From the NCBI GenBank assembly GCA_029936425.1, contig JAPYSU010000003.1, positions 62,001 to 126,000 of the forward strand: a DNA stretch of 64,000 nt, read 5' to 3'. This DNA comes from Litorimonas sp. (GTDB taxonomy: Bacteria; Pseudomonadota; Alphaproteobacteria; Caulobacterales; Maricaulaceae). The notes beneath the pieces are model-generated. The model did no database searches. It was not told where the DNA came from and saw only the letters and a program-made list of their open reading frames with translations. Of the stretch, positions 18,450-26,247 are shown piece by piece (position 1 is the stretch's first letter; every line of letters begins with the position of its first letter). The translations under genes were made by a program, and so were the position numbers.

Positions 18450-18935
18450 ATGCCAAGTTTCGATATCGTTTCAGAAGCTGATATGTCGGAAGTCGATAAC
18501 GCCATTCAGAATGTGATGCGCGAAATCGGCGTTCGCTATGATTTCAAAGGTTCGAAATCGACCGTGGAAAGTTCGGATGGGGCCATAAAAGTTTTTGCTG
18601 ATGATGAGTTGAAGCTCAATCAAATGCACGAAATTTTACGCGGTAATCTACATAAGCGCGGGATAGAGCCTGGACAGCTTGACTACCAAAAAGTTGAGCC
18701 AGCCGCCGGGCAATCCGTGCGTCAGAATATTGTTGTGAAAGAGGGCATTGATAAAGAGATGGCGAAGAAAATCGTCAAAGATATCAAGAGCTCAAAAATG
18801 AAAGTTCAGGTCTCCATTCAAGGCGATACTTTGCGGGTGACTGGAAAGAAACGAGATGACCTTCAAGCCGCCATTCAGTTCGTGAAGGATATGGGGCTAG
18901 AACAACCCGTTCAGTTTAAAAACTTTAGAGACTGA
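18450..18935 (+). CDS. yajQ: YajQ family nucleotide-binding protein
   Basis: 161 residues, the standard length. It has the family start MPSFDIVSEADMSEVDNAIQ, then RYDFKGSKS, the central GKAVRQ-like QSVRQNIVVKEGIDKEMAK and the C-terminal QVSIQGDTLRVTGKKRDDLQ. YajQ proteins bind small nucleotides, and relatives bind cyclic di-GMP and act with transcription regulators. It lies four bases after the acyl-CoA dehydrogenase gene but is functionally separate; read-through transcription is likely. Confidence 0.95.
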   Translation: MPSFDIVSEADMSEVDNAIQNVMREIGVRYDFKGSKSTVESSDGAIKVFADDELKLNQMHEILRGNLHKRGIEPGQLDYQKVEPAAGQSVRQNIVVKEGIDKEMAKKIVKDIKSSKMKVQVSIQGDTLRVTGKKRDDLQAAIQFVKDMGLEQPVQFKNFRD

Positions 18936-18956
18936 ACCGGATATTGAAGGGCGGGA

Positions 18957-20669
18957 TTATTTATCTCGCCCGTCAAAAGCCATTTTGCCATTCACCATGG
19001 TGAAAAGAGGCTCGCTAGTCAGAATTTCCGGGCCAGGGGCCGTCATTAAATCGGTCTTAAAAGCGCTGAAGTCAGCTCGTTTGCCAACTTCAATCGTCCC
19101 GAGCTTGTTTTCTTCAAAAGCAGCGTAAGCCGGCCAGATTGTAAACATTTTCAAAGCTTCTTGGCGCGTCACCTTTTCCTCAGGATACCAATTTTCATTG
19201 CTGTAGCCTTCCGTGTCTTTACGTTGAGTCGCCGCATAAAATTCAATACGTGGATCCCCGACTTCAACAGGCGCGTCAGATCCGCCGACGATTATTGAGC
19301 CTGCGTCAATCAGACTTCGCCAAGCATACCCGCCTTCAAGACGTTTTTTGCCTAATCTGTCGACGGCAAAGTGAAGGTCGCCAATGGCATGGCTCGGCTG
19401 CATTGAGGGAATAATGTCATATTCAGCGAAGAGGGGAATATCTGAGACATCTACAATTTGGGCATGTTCAATGCGCCAACGTGGGTCTTCGACTTTCCAA
19501 CTCGACTGAGGAACCGTTTCAAAGGCATCTTTATACCATTGAAGGACATAACGGTTGGCCCGATCGCCGATGGCATGGGTATTCACTTGAATGCCATTCC
19601 GTAAGGCGGTTTGCAAAAAGGCTTCAACTTGAACCTCCTTAAGCGTCATCAGGCCTTCATTGTCAGGATCATCAGAGTAGGGGGCGAGGAGGGCGGCTCC
19701 GCGTGAGCCCAATGCGCCATCGGCGTAGAGTTTGATGGCGCGGGTTGTGATAAGGTCGCTCTCAGCTGTTTCCGTATCCATAGTAGGCATGGCGCGGTTA
19801 TTTTGCAGGTCAATAGAGTTATAGACCCGAATTTTTATATCCTCGCTATTGGCAAGCTCTTGCATCAAAGGAACATCATTCGGATCGACCGACATGGAAT
19901 GGATATTGGCCCAGCCTCTGGAGGCATAAAGCTCAGAGCCTTTTTTATAAGCTTCCTGGCGGCGCTCATAAGTCAAAGTTGGCATCAACTCAGAGACTAG
20001 ATTTTGAGCTTTGTCTATCAGCATGCCTGTGGGGACACCGTCAGAGTTTTTATTAATCGCGCCTCCAAAAGGAGCATCCGTATTCCTGTCAATTCCAGAT
20101 TTTTCTAACGTAACAGAATTGACTATGGCCGCATGACCGTCTGCCCGGGTCAGAATGACCGGATTGTTCGGAGCCACTTCGTCCAAATCTTGCCGGGTTG
20201 GAAAGCGGCCTTCTGGCCAATGAGTCTCTATCCAGCCCCGTCCGTAAATGGTTTCACCGTCAGAGGTTTGTTCAACTTCTTTGGCGAGACGTGACTTCAA
20301 ATCTTCTATGGAGGCGGTTCCTTCAAGATTGAGCGTCATCTCCCTGAGCCCTATACCGATGAGATGCGCGTGTCCGTCAGTCAGTCCTGGATATAGGGCG
20401 GCGCCGTCCAGATTTATCCGATCGGCGGTGTCGTCTTGGCACCAGTTATCTGATGCGGGGCCAGCGTAAGTGATTTCGCCGGATGAAACGGCAACCGCCT
20501 CGACGGTGGGCTGAGCGTCCAAGGCCGTATAAATCGGCCCTCCTGAAATGCACCAGCTCTGCTCAACCGCCTCGTCAGAAGCCGTTTGTAACAGATTGTC
20601 CTTTTCTTGACCGCAGGCCGCCAGGCTCAGGGCTATTCCGGATAAAAGGAGAGATTTATATAAAGTCAT
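18957..20669 (-). CDS. Amidohydrolase family lipoprotein (YtcJ-like)
   Basis: 570 residues. A lipoprotein signal ends in LAAC at about residue 19. The amidohydrolase-3 family features follow: DGHAHLIGIG (first metal His pair), YADGALGSRGAALLAPY, NTHAIGDRANR, RIEHAQIVD and GGSDAPVEVGDP. The family includes exoenzyme regulatory protein AepA and YtcJ-type deacylases; the substrate here is unknown. Location is probably the periplasmic face of a membrane. It is convergent with YajQ, separated by only 21 bases, and upstream of it lies the hybrid kinase on the same strand. Confidence 0.88.
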   Translation of the reverse strand: MTLYKSLLLSGIALSLAACGQEKDNLLQTASDEAVEQSWCISGGPIYTALDAQPTVEAVAVSSGEITYAGPASDNWCQDDTADRINLDGAALYPGLTDGHAHLIGIGLREMTLNLEGTASIEDLKSRLAKEVEQTSDGETIYGRGWIETHWPEGRFPTRQDLDEVAPNNPVILTRADGHAAIVNSVTLEKSGIDRNTDAPFGGAINKNSDGVPTGMLIDKAQNLVSELMPTLTYERRQEAYKKGSELYASRGWANIHSMSVDPNDVPLMQELANSEDIKIRVYNSIDLQNNRAMPTMDTETAESDLITTRAIKLYADGALGSRGAALLAPYSDDPDNEGLMTLKEVQVEAFLQTALRNGIQVNTHAIGDRANRYVLQWYKDAFETVPQSSWKVEDPRWRIEHAQIVDVSDIPLFAEYDIIPSMQPSHAIGDLHFAVDRLGKKRLEGGYAWRSLIDAGSIIVGGSDAPVEVGDPRIEFYAATQRKDTEGYSNENWYPEEKVTRQEALKMFTIWPAYAAFEENKLGTIEVGKRADFSAFKTDLMTAPGPEILTSEPLFTMVNGKMAFDGRDK

Positions 20670-20722
20670 ATCTTGCTCGGTCTTGAATTACCTTCACAAG
20701 ATAAGGATTTTAAAGTACGAAA

Positions 20723-23071
20723 CTAGCCCGTTTGCTTAATATTATTTTGCGCTTCGGAATTTCCGTTCAATTTTGGCATAATTGTCTCAAAAGCATGCAC
20801 AAGTTCCGTGAGCTTTACGGGTTTCGCCAACGCTTCATCCATACCGATATTCCGGCAGAGCCTTTTCTGCTGATATTGAGGGTCCGCTGTGAGAGCGATG
20901 ATAGGGATATCGGAGTAAGGTTTGCGGCTCCCCCTTATTGACAAGGTGGCTTCGATCCCGTCCATCACAGGCATATGAATATCCATTAGAACAACGTCGA
21001 AGGCTTGGCTTTCAAGCTGATCAATAGCCTCCTGACCATCGCTGGCGGTCACAATTGACCCAACGACATTGCTGAGTAGAGAACTGACGACCATGTGGTT
21101 GGTGGCATTGTCATCGACCACGAGAAGACGAAGGTTTGAATAAGGTGATACATCTTTTTTCTGGGAAACAGATGTCTCCAAAATATCGCTTACCAAGCTT
21201 TCCGAAGTCGCGGGTGAAGCTGTCTTTGCGGGCTTTTGCGAAATTTCATTCTGAGGTGCCGGCTTTTCAGGTGCCGATGTTACGATCTCTACAGGTGCCT
21301 GCGGCGGAGTTTCAGCTTTTGATTCCGGACTCCTCACAGGGTCAGTTTTCTGCAGTTCAGTTGACCCCGGAACAGGGCTACTCTCAGGAGCTAATTTTAA
21401 ACTTTCCTCTTCAGCCTGAATAGCATTTTGAGGCGTCGAAATTTCTTCATCTGATACCTCCTGATACGGAATTGCGATGACAAAGACTGTGCCTTCGCCC
21501 TTGGCAGATTTCACCTTGATGGAGCCTCCCATCAATTCAGAAATCTGCTTGGTAATTGTCATTCCGAGACCTGTGCCGCCAAATCGACTGGAAATTGAGT
21601 CGTCGGCCTGGGTGTAAGGTTCAAAGATTTGTGACTGTTGTTCAGTCGTCATACCAATCCCGTTATCTTTGACGGCAAGGACAAGCCGGCTAGGGCCCCC
21701 TGACTTCGCAACGGTTGTCAGAACAACATGGACATTGCCGCCCTGTGTGAACTTAATCGCATTTGAAAGGAGGTTGTTTAAGCACTGCTCATAACGGAAA
21801 CCATCCAGCATAATTTGCGGGGGTAGGGAGGGATCGAAACTATAGGTCAGTTTTGTCTGGTTCTTTTTGGCCTGCTCTTCCCAAAGTCTGCAGACCATCT
21901 CAACACAGGCTTTAGGGTCAGTTGGCGTCGCAGCGAGGGTGAGCTTACGTTCCTCCATCTTGCTGTGATCCAAGGTGCCATCCACAATACGAATGATTTT
22001 CTCGGCAGAGTTTTGAATAAGTTCCAGCTTGGGCTTTGTGACAGGATCAGGATGATGATGCAGGAGGGCATCGGAAATGCCGATGACAGCATTCATGGGG
22101 GTCCGGACGTCATGACTTAAGCGGGCCAATATATCATTTTTGACCTTTAAAGCCTTTCGCGCTTTTTCAAGAGAAAGACCCTGTTCTTTCTGTTCTTTTG
22201 CCTCTTGTGTAATATCGACGTAGTAGCAAAACATGCTCGTCACACGCCCTGTCTGGGAGAGTTGCGGAACGCCGTTTACTTTTAGGTGAATGGAATTTCC
22301 GTCTACGTCCAGAATGCGGACCTTTTCAGCCCAGGGCTGCCGGGATTTAATTGAGGTCTTCCAGGCCTCTTCGCAAAAGGCTTTATCTTCCGGGTGTAGA
22401 AGACAGATAAAACCTTCATTTTCTGCTTGGCGAATCCTCTCGGCTCCAAAAAGTCTTAAAAAGCTCTTAGAGGAGGTCTTCCAGCTATTTGTTTCGAAAT
22501 TTAAAACCCAATATCCAGCATCACCGACATCCATAGCAATGTCGAGCGCGCGTTGTGTTTCGACTCTATCTGTCACATCTCTGATAGTCACAAGCATGCG
22601 GCCATCACGCCCATATCCCTGAGAAAAGGACAGATGCTTTCCCGCAGGAGTCGAAATTTGCCAATCGGCTTTTTTTTCACGCGACTGAATTCGGGCGTTC
22701 GTAATGAGGTCTTCTGTTAAAGCTCTCAAAGTCGTTTCTGACCCTTGGCCGAAATCTCCCCTGGCGACACAATACTGTATCAGGTCATCATAACAGGTGA
22801 GTTTTTCAAAGTCCGACTCGCTCAGGCCAAAGAGCTGAACAGTCAGTATGTTGGAATATTCAAGATTCAGGTCTTTGTCGAACACCATTAGGGCCTGTCC
22901 AGACAACTCACCAAGGCGCTCAAGCCAGAAATAATCTTCTGTTCTACGATTTGTTTCGCGTCGATCCAGCATGGTTTCTACCGTACCGTCATCCCGGTGG
23001 CCGGTTACAAATACCTCATCTCTTGCCGAATTAGTCGGAGTTTGTTCTGCACTCAAATGTGTGCGAATCAT
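20723..23071 (-). CDS. Hybrid sensor histidine kinase with PAS domains and receiver
   Basis: 782 residues without a transmembrane segment, so probably cytoplasmic. Two PAS-like domains lie at about 60-170 and 190-290. HisKA follows with LSHDVRTPMNAVIG, phosphoacceptor His at 320. HATPase shows NLLSNAIKF (N box), VKDNGIGM (G1) and FGGTGLGM (G2). A Pro/Ala/Glu-rich linker of about 100 residues leads to a C-terminal receiver with VVLMDIHMP, phosphoacceptor Asp at about 697. It probably relays phosphate to an Hpt protein encoded elsewhere. It is the last host gene before the mobile element; its start lies about 160 bases from the proposed left junction. Confidence 0.92.
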   Translation of the reverse strand: MIRTHLSAEQTPTNSARDEVFVTGHRDDGTVETMLDRRETNRRTEDYFWLERLGELSGQALMVFDKDLNLEYSNILTVQLFGLSESDFEKLTCYDDLIQYCVARGDFGQGSETTLRALTEDLITNARIQSREKKADWQISTPAGKHLSFSQGYGRDGRMLVTIRDVTDRVETQRALDIAMDVGDAGYWVLNFETNSWKTSSKSFLRLFGAERIRQAENEGFICLLHPEDKAFCEEAWKTSIKSRQPWAEKVRILDVDGNSIHLKVNGVPQLSQTGRVTSMFCYYVDITQEAKEQKEQGLSLEKARKALKVKNDILARLSHDVRTPMNAVIGISDALLHHHPDPVTKPKLELIQNSAEKIIRIVDGTLDHSKMEERKLTLAATPTDPKACVEMVCRLWEEQAKKNQTKLTYSFDPSLPPQIMLDGFRYEQCLNNLLSNAIKFTQGGNVHVVLTTVAKSGGPSRLVLAVKDNGIGMTTEQQSQIFEPYTQADDSISSRFGGTGLGMTITKQISELMGGSIKVKSAKGEGTVFVIAIPYQEVSDEEISTPQNAIQAEEESLKLAPESSPVPGSTELQKTDPVRSPESKAETPPQAPVEIVTSAPEKPAPQNEISQKPAKTASPATSESLVSDILETSVSQKKDVSPYSNLRLLVVDDNATNHMVVSSLLSNVVGSIVTASDGQEAIDQLESQAFDVVLMDIHMPVMDGIEATLSIRGSRKPYSDIPIIALTADPQYQQKRLCRNIGMDEALAKPVKLTELVHAFETIMPKLNGNSEAQNNIKQTG

Positions 23072-23096
23072 CTCAAAATTCCCATTTTCTTTCTAC

Positions 23097-23116
23097 TTGC
23101 CTGACAATGCAGGCAA
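23097..23116. repeat. Inverted repeat upstream of the hybrid kinase
   Basis: TTGCCTG and CAGGCAA form a perfect 7-bp inverted repeat around six bases. It is not followed by a T-run on either strand, so an operator is more likely than a terminator. A second palindrome, GGGTATTATACCC at 23181-23193, contains a perfect TATAAT on the minus strand (23185-23190) and may hold the kinase promoter; no good -35 is seen at the right spacing. Confidence 0.4.
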
Positions 23117-23232
23117 AAAGACAAAATGGAGTTAACAAATGTTATGCATCACACTTATGATGAACAGAGCTATAATCTTAGGGTATTATACCCAAATTCC
23201 AGTCAAATTCAGTGGATATTAAAGAAAAGACA

Positions 23233-23394
23233 ATGGTGCGGCTGGAAGGAAATTCCTTAAACACCAGAGCCGAATTTAATCGTACTGCCGAACATTTTGA
23301 AAGCTATGATTTTGACGAGCTGGTTCGCGTCTTTGAAGATTGGGAGTCCATCCTTCAAGACTGTGATCTAGAATGGGAGTCATTTGAGCTATGA
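23233..23394 (+). CDS. Displaced 3' end of the recombinase gene (53-codon acidic tail)
   Basis: The frame encodes an acidic tail with FDELVRVFEDWESIL and ends ATGA-overlapped with the start of mobC, the pattern of a coupled upstream gene. It has no convincing ribosome-binding site at ATG 23233 or at the upstream GTG 23212. Joined at the TGGTGC core to the recombinase frame, it continues in the same phase: the codon is CTG at 51105 and ATG at 23233, with the core in the same codon position. I therefore read it as the native C-terminus of the recombinase, separated by integration. It could instead be a free small protein translated from a host promoter. Confidence 0.5.
   Translation: MVRLEGNSLNTRAEFNRTAEHFESYDFDELVRVFEDWESILQDCDLEWESFEL
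23234..23239 (+). repeat. Proposed left attachment core (attL)
   Basis: TGGTGC here matches the 3' end of tRNA-Thr at the other end of the element, and eight of nine bases agree when three more are included. To its left, read on the minus strand, the sequence continues TTGTCTTTTCTTT, which is what one expects just downstream of a tRNA 3' CCA end. Removing the element would therefore restore a normal tRNA-Thr followed by a T-rich tail. Confidence 0.5.
23254..23266 (+). repeat. 13-bp direct repeat, left copy
   Basis: TCCTTAAACACCA is identical to 51039-51051 near the 3' end of the recombinase gene. Both copies are read in the same frame (Ser-Leu-Asn-Thr). It may be an alternative attachment core, a trace of shared ancestry between the two recombinase ends, or chance. 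Confidence 0.6.
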
Positions 23395-23819
23395 TCCCGC
23401 CTGCATCTGCCAATATCTCCGCTAACTACAATCAAGCCTCACAACCGAAAGGGCCTGCCTCAAAGACTAAAGAAACACTACACCCCGTTTCGTTTCGCGT
23501 TACTTCTTCCGAGAAGGCTAAGCTTAAATTGCTAGCGGGTAAGGATAGTGTAAGCACTTATGTGCGCCATGCAGCCTTACAGGGCGACACAAACAAAAAT
23601 TCTAGTCTTTCCATCAAGACGGATATGGCCGCTCGCATTCTGGGCGCTTTGGGCCAGTCCGGTATTGCCGCTAATCTCAATAAGATTGCTGATGCGGCTA
23701 TGGACGGGGCTTTGCCTTTATCAGAGGATTTGGAAGAGGAATTGCGGGCAACCTGCGCACTCGTTCTAGCCATTCGCAAAGATTTGATTGAGGCGTTGGG
23801 CATTAAGGCGAAAGGCTAA
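23391..23819 (+). CDS. mobC: MobC-like relaxosome accessory protein
   Basis: 142 residues. The N-terminus is disordered (Pro/Ser/Lys-rich, to about residue 30). A ribbon-helix-helix-like region follows (VSFRVTSSEKAKLKLLAG...VSTYVRHAAL) and then the MobC signature around IAANLNKIADAAMDG. MobC proteins bind oriT and help the relaxase nick one strand. Its stop is one base from the relaxase ATG and its own ATG overlaps the preceding frame by four bases, so all three are translationally linked. The origin of transfer should lie nearby, but I could not identify a nic site with confidence. Confidence 0.85.
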   Translation: MIPPASANISANYNQASQPKGPASKTKETLHPVSFRVTSSEKAKLKLLAGKDSVSTYVRHAALQGDTNKNSSLSIKTDMAARILGALGQSGIAANLNKIADAAMDGALPLSEDLEEELRATCALVLAIRKDLIEALGIKAKG

Positions 23820-23820
23820 G

Positions 23821-25044
23821 ATGGCAATCATAGTCGGTAATCAACGCGGCGGGGCGCGCGATCTCGCTGTGCATCTCATGAAAGATGAGAATGAACATAT
23901 CGAGTTGCATGAAGTGCGGGGATTCGTATCAGATACCGTGATGGGCGCATTGAATGAGGCTTATGCCACGTCATGCGCCACCCGTTGTAAGAAGTTCCTC
24001 TACAGCATGTCGGTTAATCCTCCGCTTGATAAACAGGTAAGCACTTCCGATTTTATTGAGATAATAGATGAGGCCGAGTCGCGGCTTGGCCTAACTGGCC
24101 AACCGCGTGTGATTGTTTTTCATGAGAAATACGGTCGCCGCCATGCGCATTGCGTGTTTAGCCGTATTGATACGCAAGAGCTTAAAGCTGTTCACATTCC
24201 CTTTGATCATCAAAAGCTGATGGAATTGTCGCGGGATATATTCATCGAACGCGGCTGGAAAATGCCCGAAGGGCTGGCCTATCGCGCTGGCGGTCAACCG
24301 CGCCGCTTTACGCTGGCTCAATGGCAACAGGCTAAGCGGGCCGGAAAAGACGCCAAAGCCATAAGTGCAAGCCTGCAAGATGCATGGGCTATTTCTGATT
24401 CTAAAACTTCGTTTGAGTATGCTTTGGATGAACGGGGGTATCGCCTCGCCCGTGGTGACCGGCGGGGCTTCGTTGTGATTGACCATGATCTTGAGGTCTA
24501 TTCGCTCTCGCGCATGGCCAAGAAAAAGAAAAAAGAGCTTACTGCGCGACTGGGCAAGCCAGAAACCTTGCCCAGCGTGACGGAAACACAAAATCAAATC
24601 CGAAAAACCATGGGCGCGATGCTGGGCCGCCTGACGACTGGCGTGGATGCCCGCGCCGCTGAGGCGCAAGAGACCTTTGAAAACAAGCGCAAGACACTTG
24701 TGGAGGCGCAACGCCGCGAACGTGATGCCTTTTCTAAGCACCAAGAGACAAAGCGTATTGCGTCCAATAAAGACCGGCAAGCGCGGTTCCGGCGCGGTTT
24801 ATCGGGCTTGTGGGATCATCTGCGCGGTGAGCATAGGCGGATTAAACGCAAGAATGAGCGTGAAGCCTATCAAGAGGCTAAGGCGCTTCAGAAGGCCAAA
24901 GATGAAATGGTTTGGCGACACCTTCGCGAGCGTAGGCGCATTGAGGTTTTCAAACTACGACATGCGGAGCGGGCGCAGTCCATACAAAGGCAACTCGAAC
25001 AAGACAGGCAAAATTATTGCATTTCACACGGGCCGGAGCCGTAG
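23821..25044 (+). CDS. Relaxase/mobilization nuclease
   Basis: About 407 residues from ATG 23821, one base after the mobC stop; an in-frame upstream Met lies inside mobC and is less likely. The relaxase metal motif is HEKYGRRHAHCVFSRID with His at about 101, 108 and 110. The N-terminal part (GGARDLAVHLMKDENEHIEL) lacks a tyrosine at the place expected for motif I of MOBP enzymes, so the nucleophile is not obvious. The C-terminal half is a long basic coiled coil (Arg, Lys, Glu, Gln) that may bind DNA or the coupling protein. It would nick oriT and pilot the strand during transfer through a channel supplied by another element. Confidence 0.85.
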   Translation: MAIIVGNQRGGARDLAVHLMKDENEHIELHEVRGFVSDTVMGALNEAYATSCATRCKKFLYSMSVNPPLDKQVSTSDFIEIIDEAESRLGLTGQPRVIVFHEKYGRRHAHCVFSRIDTQELKAVHIPFDHQKLMELSRDIFIERGWKMPEGLAYRAGGQPRRFTLAQWQQAKRAGKDAKAISASLQDAWAISDSKTSFEYALDERGYRLARGDRRGFVVIDHDLEVYSLSRMAKKKKKELTARLGKPETLPSVTETQNQIRKTMGAMLGRLTTGVDARAAEAQETFENKRKTLVEAQRRERDAFSKHQETKRIASNKDRQARFRRGLSGLWDHLRGEHRRIKRKNEREAYQEAKALQKAKDEMVWRHLRERRRIEVFKLRHAERAQSIQRQLEQDRQNYCISHGPEP

Positions 25045-25118
25045 AAATTTCTTTCCGCGCAAGACTTTCATTTTCTATATCTGCGAGAACAAATCACCTT
25101 GTTCGGAAAGAAATTTCT
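25043..25118. repeat. 15-bp perfect inverted repeat at the end of the relaxase gene
   Basis: AGAAATTTCTTTCCG at 25043-25057 and its exact complement at 25104-25118 enclose 46 bases. A second, nested inverted repeat GAACAA...TTGTTC lies at 25087-25104. The left arm overlaps the relaxase stop codon and the right arm lies inside the convergent gene. It may be a bidirectional terminator or a folded transfer or recombination site. Confidence 0.7.
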
Positions 25119-25500
25119 CACATATCATAAGCTGGGCATAATCATTATAGATATGATTATGTTTCAGGCTCATTGCCGTGTAGACACATGATGCAATCGG
25201 CTGATCTTCGGGGGATGGGTCTAAGCGCCTTGCTTTCAGTTCGCGCAATCGCTCAAGATATATCGCAAGATCGCGCCGCAGTTCTGCACGAATTTTACAG
25301 CGAATACTTCGTAAACGTTCGGAGCGTTGCGGCTCTGCCATGGCGGTAGCGGCAAGAATATCTTCAATCATAAAATCGGGATAATGTTCTACGTCCACGC
25401 TCGCCTTGATTTGCGATGGAAACAATGGCGGAGCACCCAAACGATAATACCATGGGTGGCTTGGCTGATATGTGTTTGGAATTGCTTCTGGAGATGTCAT
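25075..25500 (-). CDS. Uncharacterised protein downstream of ardA
   Basis: 141 residues, unrecognised. It has an aromatic N-terminus (SHPWYYRLGAPPLFPSQI), a central Arg-rich helical region (RSERLRSIRCKIRAELRRDL) and an acidic to neutral tail (CEKFLSEQGDLFSQI). No membrane segment or signal is visible. Its ATG directly follows the ardA stop (TAATAATG), so it is translated with ArdA, and it ends convergently with the relaxase gene. Pairing with ardA suggests a role in establishment of the element after transfer, but no motif supports a specific function. Confidence 0.7.
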   Translation of the reverse strand: MTSPEAIPNTYQPSHPWYYRLGAPPLFPSQIKASVDVEHYPDFMIEDILAATAMAEPQRSERLRSIRCKIRAELRRDLAIYLERLRELKARRLDPSPEDQPIASCVYTAMSLKHNHIYNDYAQLMICEKFLSEQGDLFSQI

Positions 25501-25502
25501 TA

Positions 25503-26009
25503 TTAAAACCTCCAGAAGACATGGACGCTTTGACCGACTTCGATAGTCATCACATCATTGATGGCCAAGTCTCGCGCCATTTTCTCATAGTTGATATAAT
25601 AGCGGAGATTTTCAGGAATCTGCGTGGTCTCTTCGGTGAGTTCCGCCGCGTAATCCTCTAGGCGGTCATACTCGCCTGCGTAATGTTCACTGATTGCGTT
25701 TTCTGCATCTTCAATGTTCCCAAAGAAAGCGACCAGTTTAGAGCCAATTTCACCATGCTTTTCGATAAAGGCCGCATTCTCGGCAACCGTGTCAAAGCTG
25801 GCATATTCAGACAGGCAAATATCGCCAAAGCCTACATAGTCATGAATAGCCCATTCTTCGGCATACTCAGCAGGTGATTTCAAAAGCATCTGGCTCACAT
25901 CGCGCCAAATGCCTTCTTCTCCCTGCGTAGCGTCTATCCATGAACCGTGCAGAATGCCGTTATTGTAACTGGCCAGACAGGCCACATAGATTCTGATTTC
26001 ATCTGACAT
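25503..26009 (-). CDS. ardA: Antirestriction protein ArdA
   Basis: About 168 residues from the ATG at 26007-26009, which has GGAGG six bases upstream; a longer frame adds ten residues. It shows the ArdA pattern: IRIYVACLASYNNGILHGSWID at the start, then HDYVGFGDICLSEYASFD, and a very acidic surface throughout (net strongly negative). ArdA mimics DNA and blocks type I restriction enzymes, protecting the incoming strand. It faces the relaxase gene and shares an operon with the 141-residue protein. Its presence beside a restriction-like cargo operon means the element carries both attack and anti-restriction functions. Confidence 0.92.
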   Translation of the reverse strand: MSDEIRIYVACLASYNNGILHGSWIDATQGEEGIWRDVSQMLLKSPAEYAEEWAIHDYVGFGDICLSEYASFDTVAENAAFIEKHGEIGSKLVAFFGNIEDAENAISEHYAGEYDRLEDYAAELTEETTQIPENLRYYINYEKMARDLAINDVMTIEVGQSVHVFWRF

Positions 26010-26039
26010 AAAAACCTCCGTCAGGTTAAGGGTTCGCAA

Positions 26040-26247
26040 TGAACCCTTGCCCCTTGGCGAAAGCGGGGGTGTGCAAACGGAGCAAAAAATTGACGGCGGG
26101 CGCAGGCGCTAGCGCCGAGCCTCGGGAGACCGATCCATTTTTTGTGAAGTGCGCTGAGGGGATGCCACCCCTAAGGCGTCAGGGATTGAAGCCGAATGGC
26201 CGAGACTACAGGCTCGGTTCACGAAAGCCCGCCCGGACGCCAATATT
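26040..26247. other. Gap upstream of ardA with palindromes
   Basis: No convincing gene. GGCGCTAGCGCC at 26105-26116 is a perfect 12-bp palindrome, and shorter GC-rich inverted repeats follow (AGGGG...CCCCT, CCGAG...CTCGG). It contains the ardA leader and the 3' trailer of the ATPase gene; a regulatory or terminator role is possible. Confidence 0.5.
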
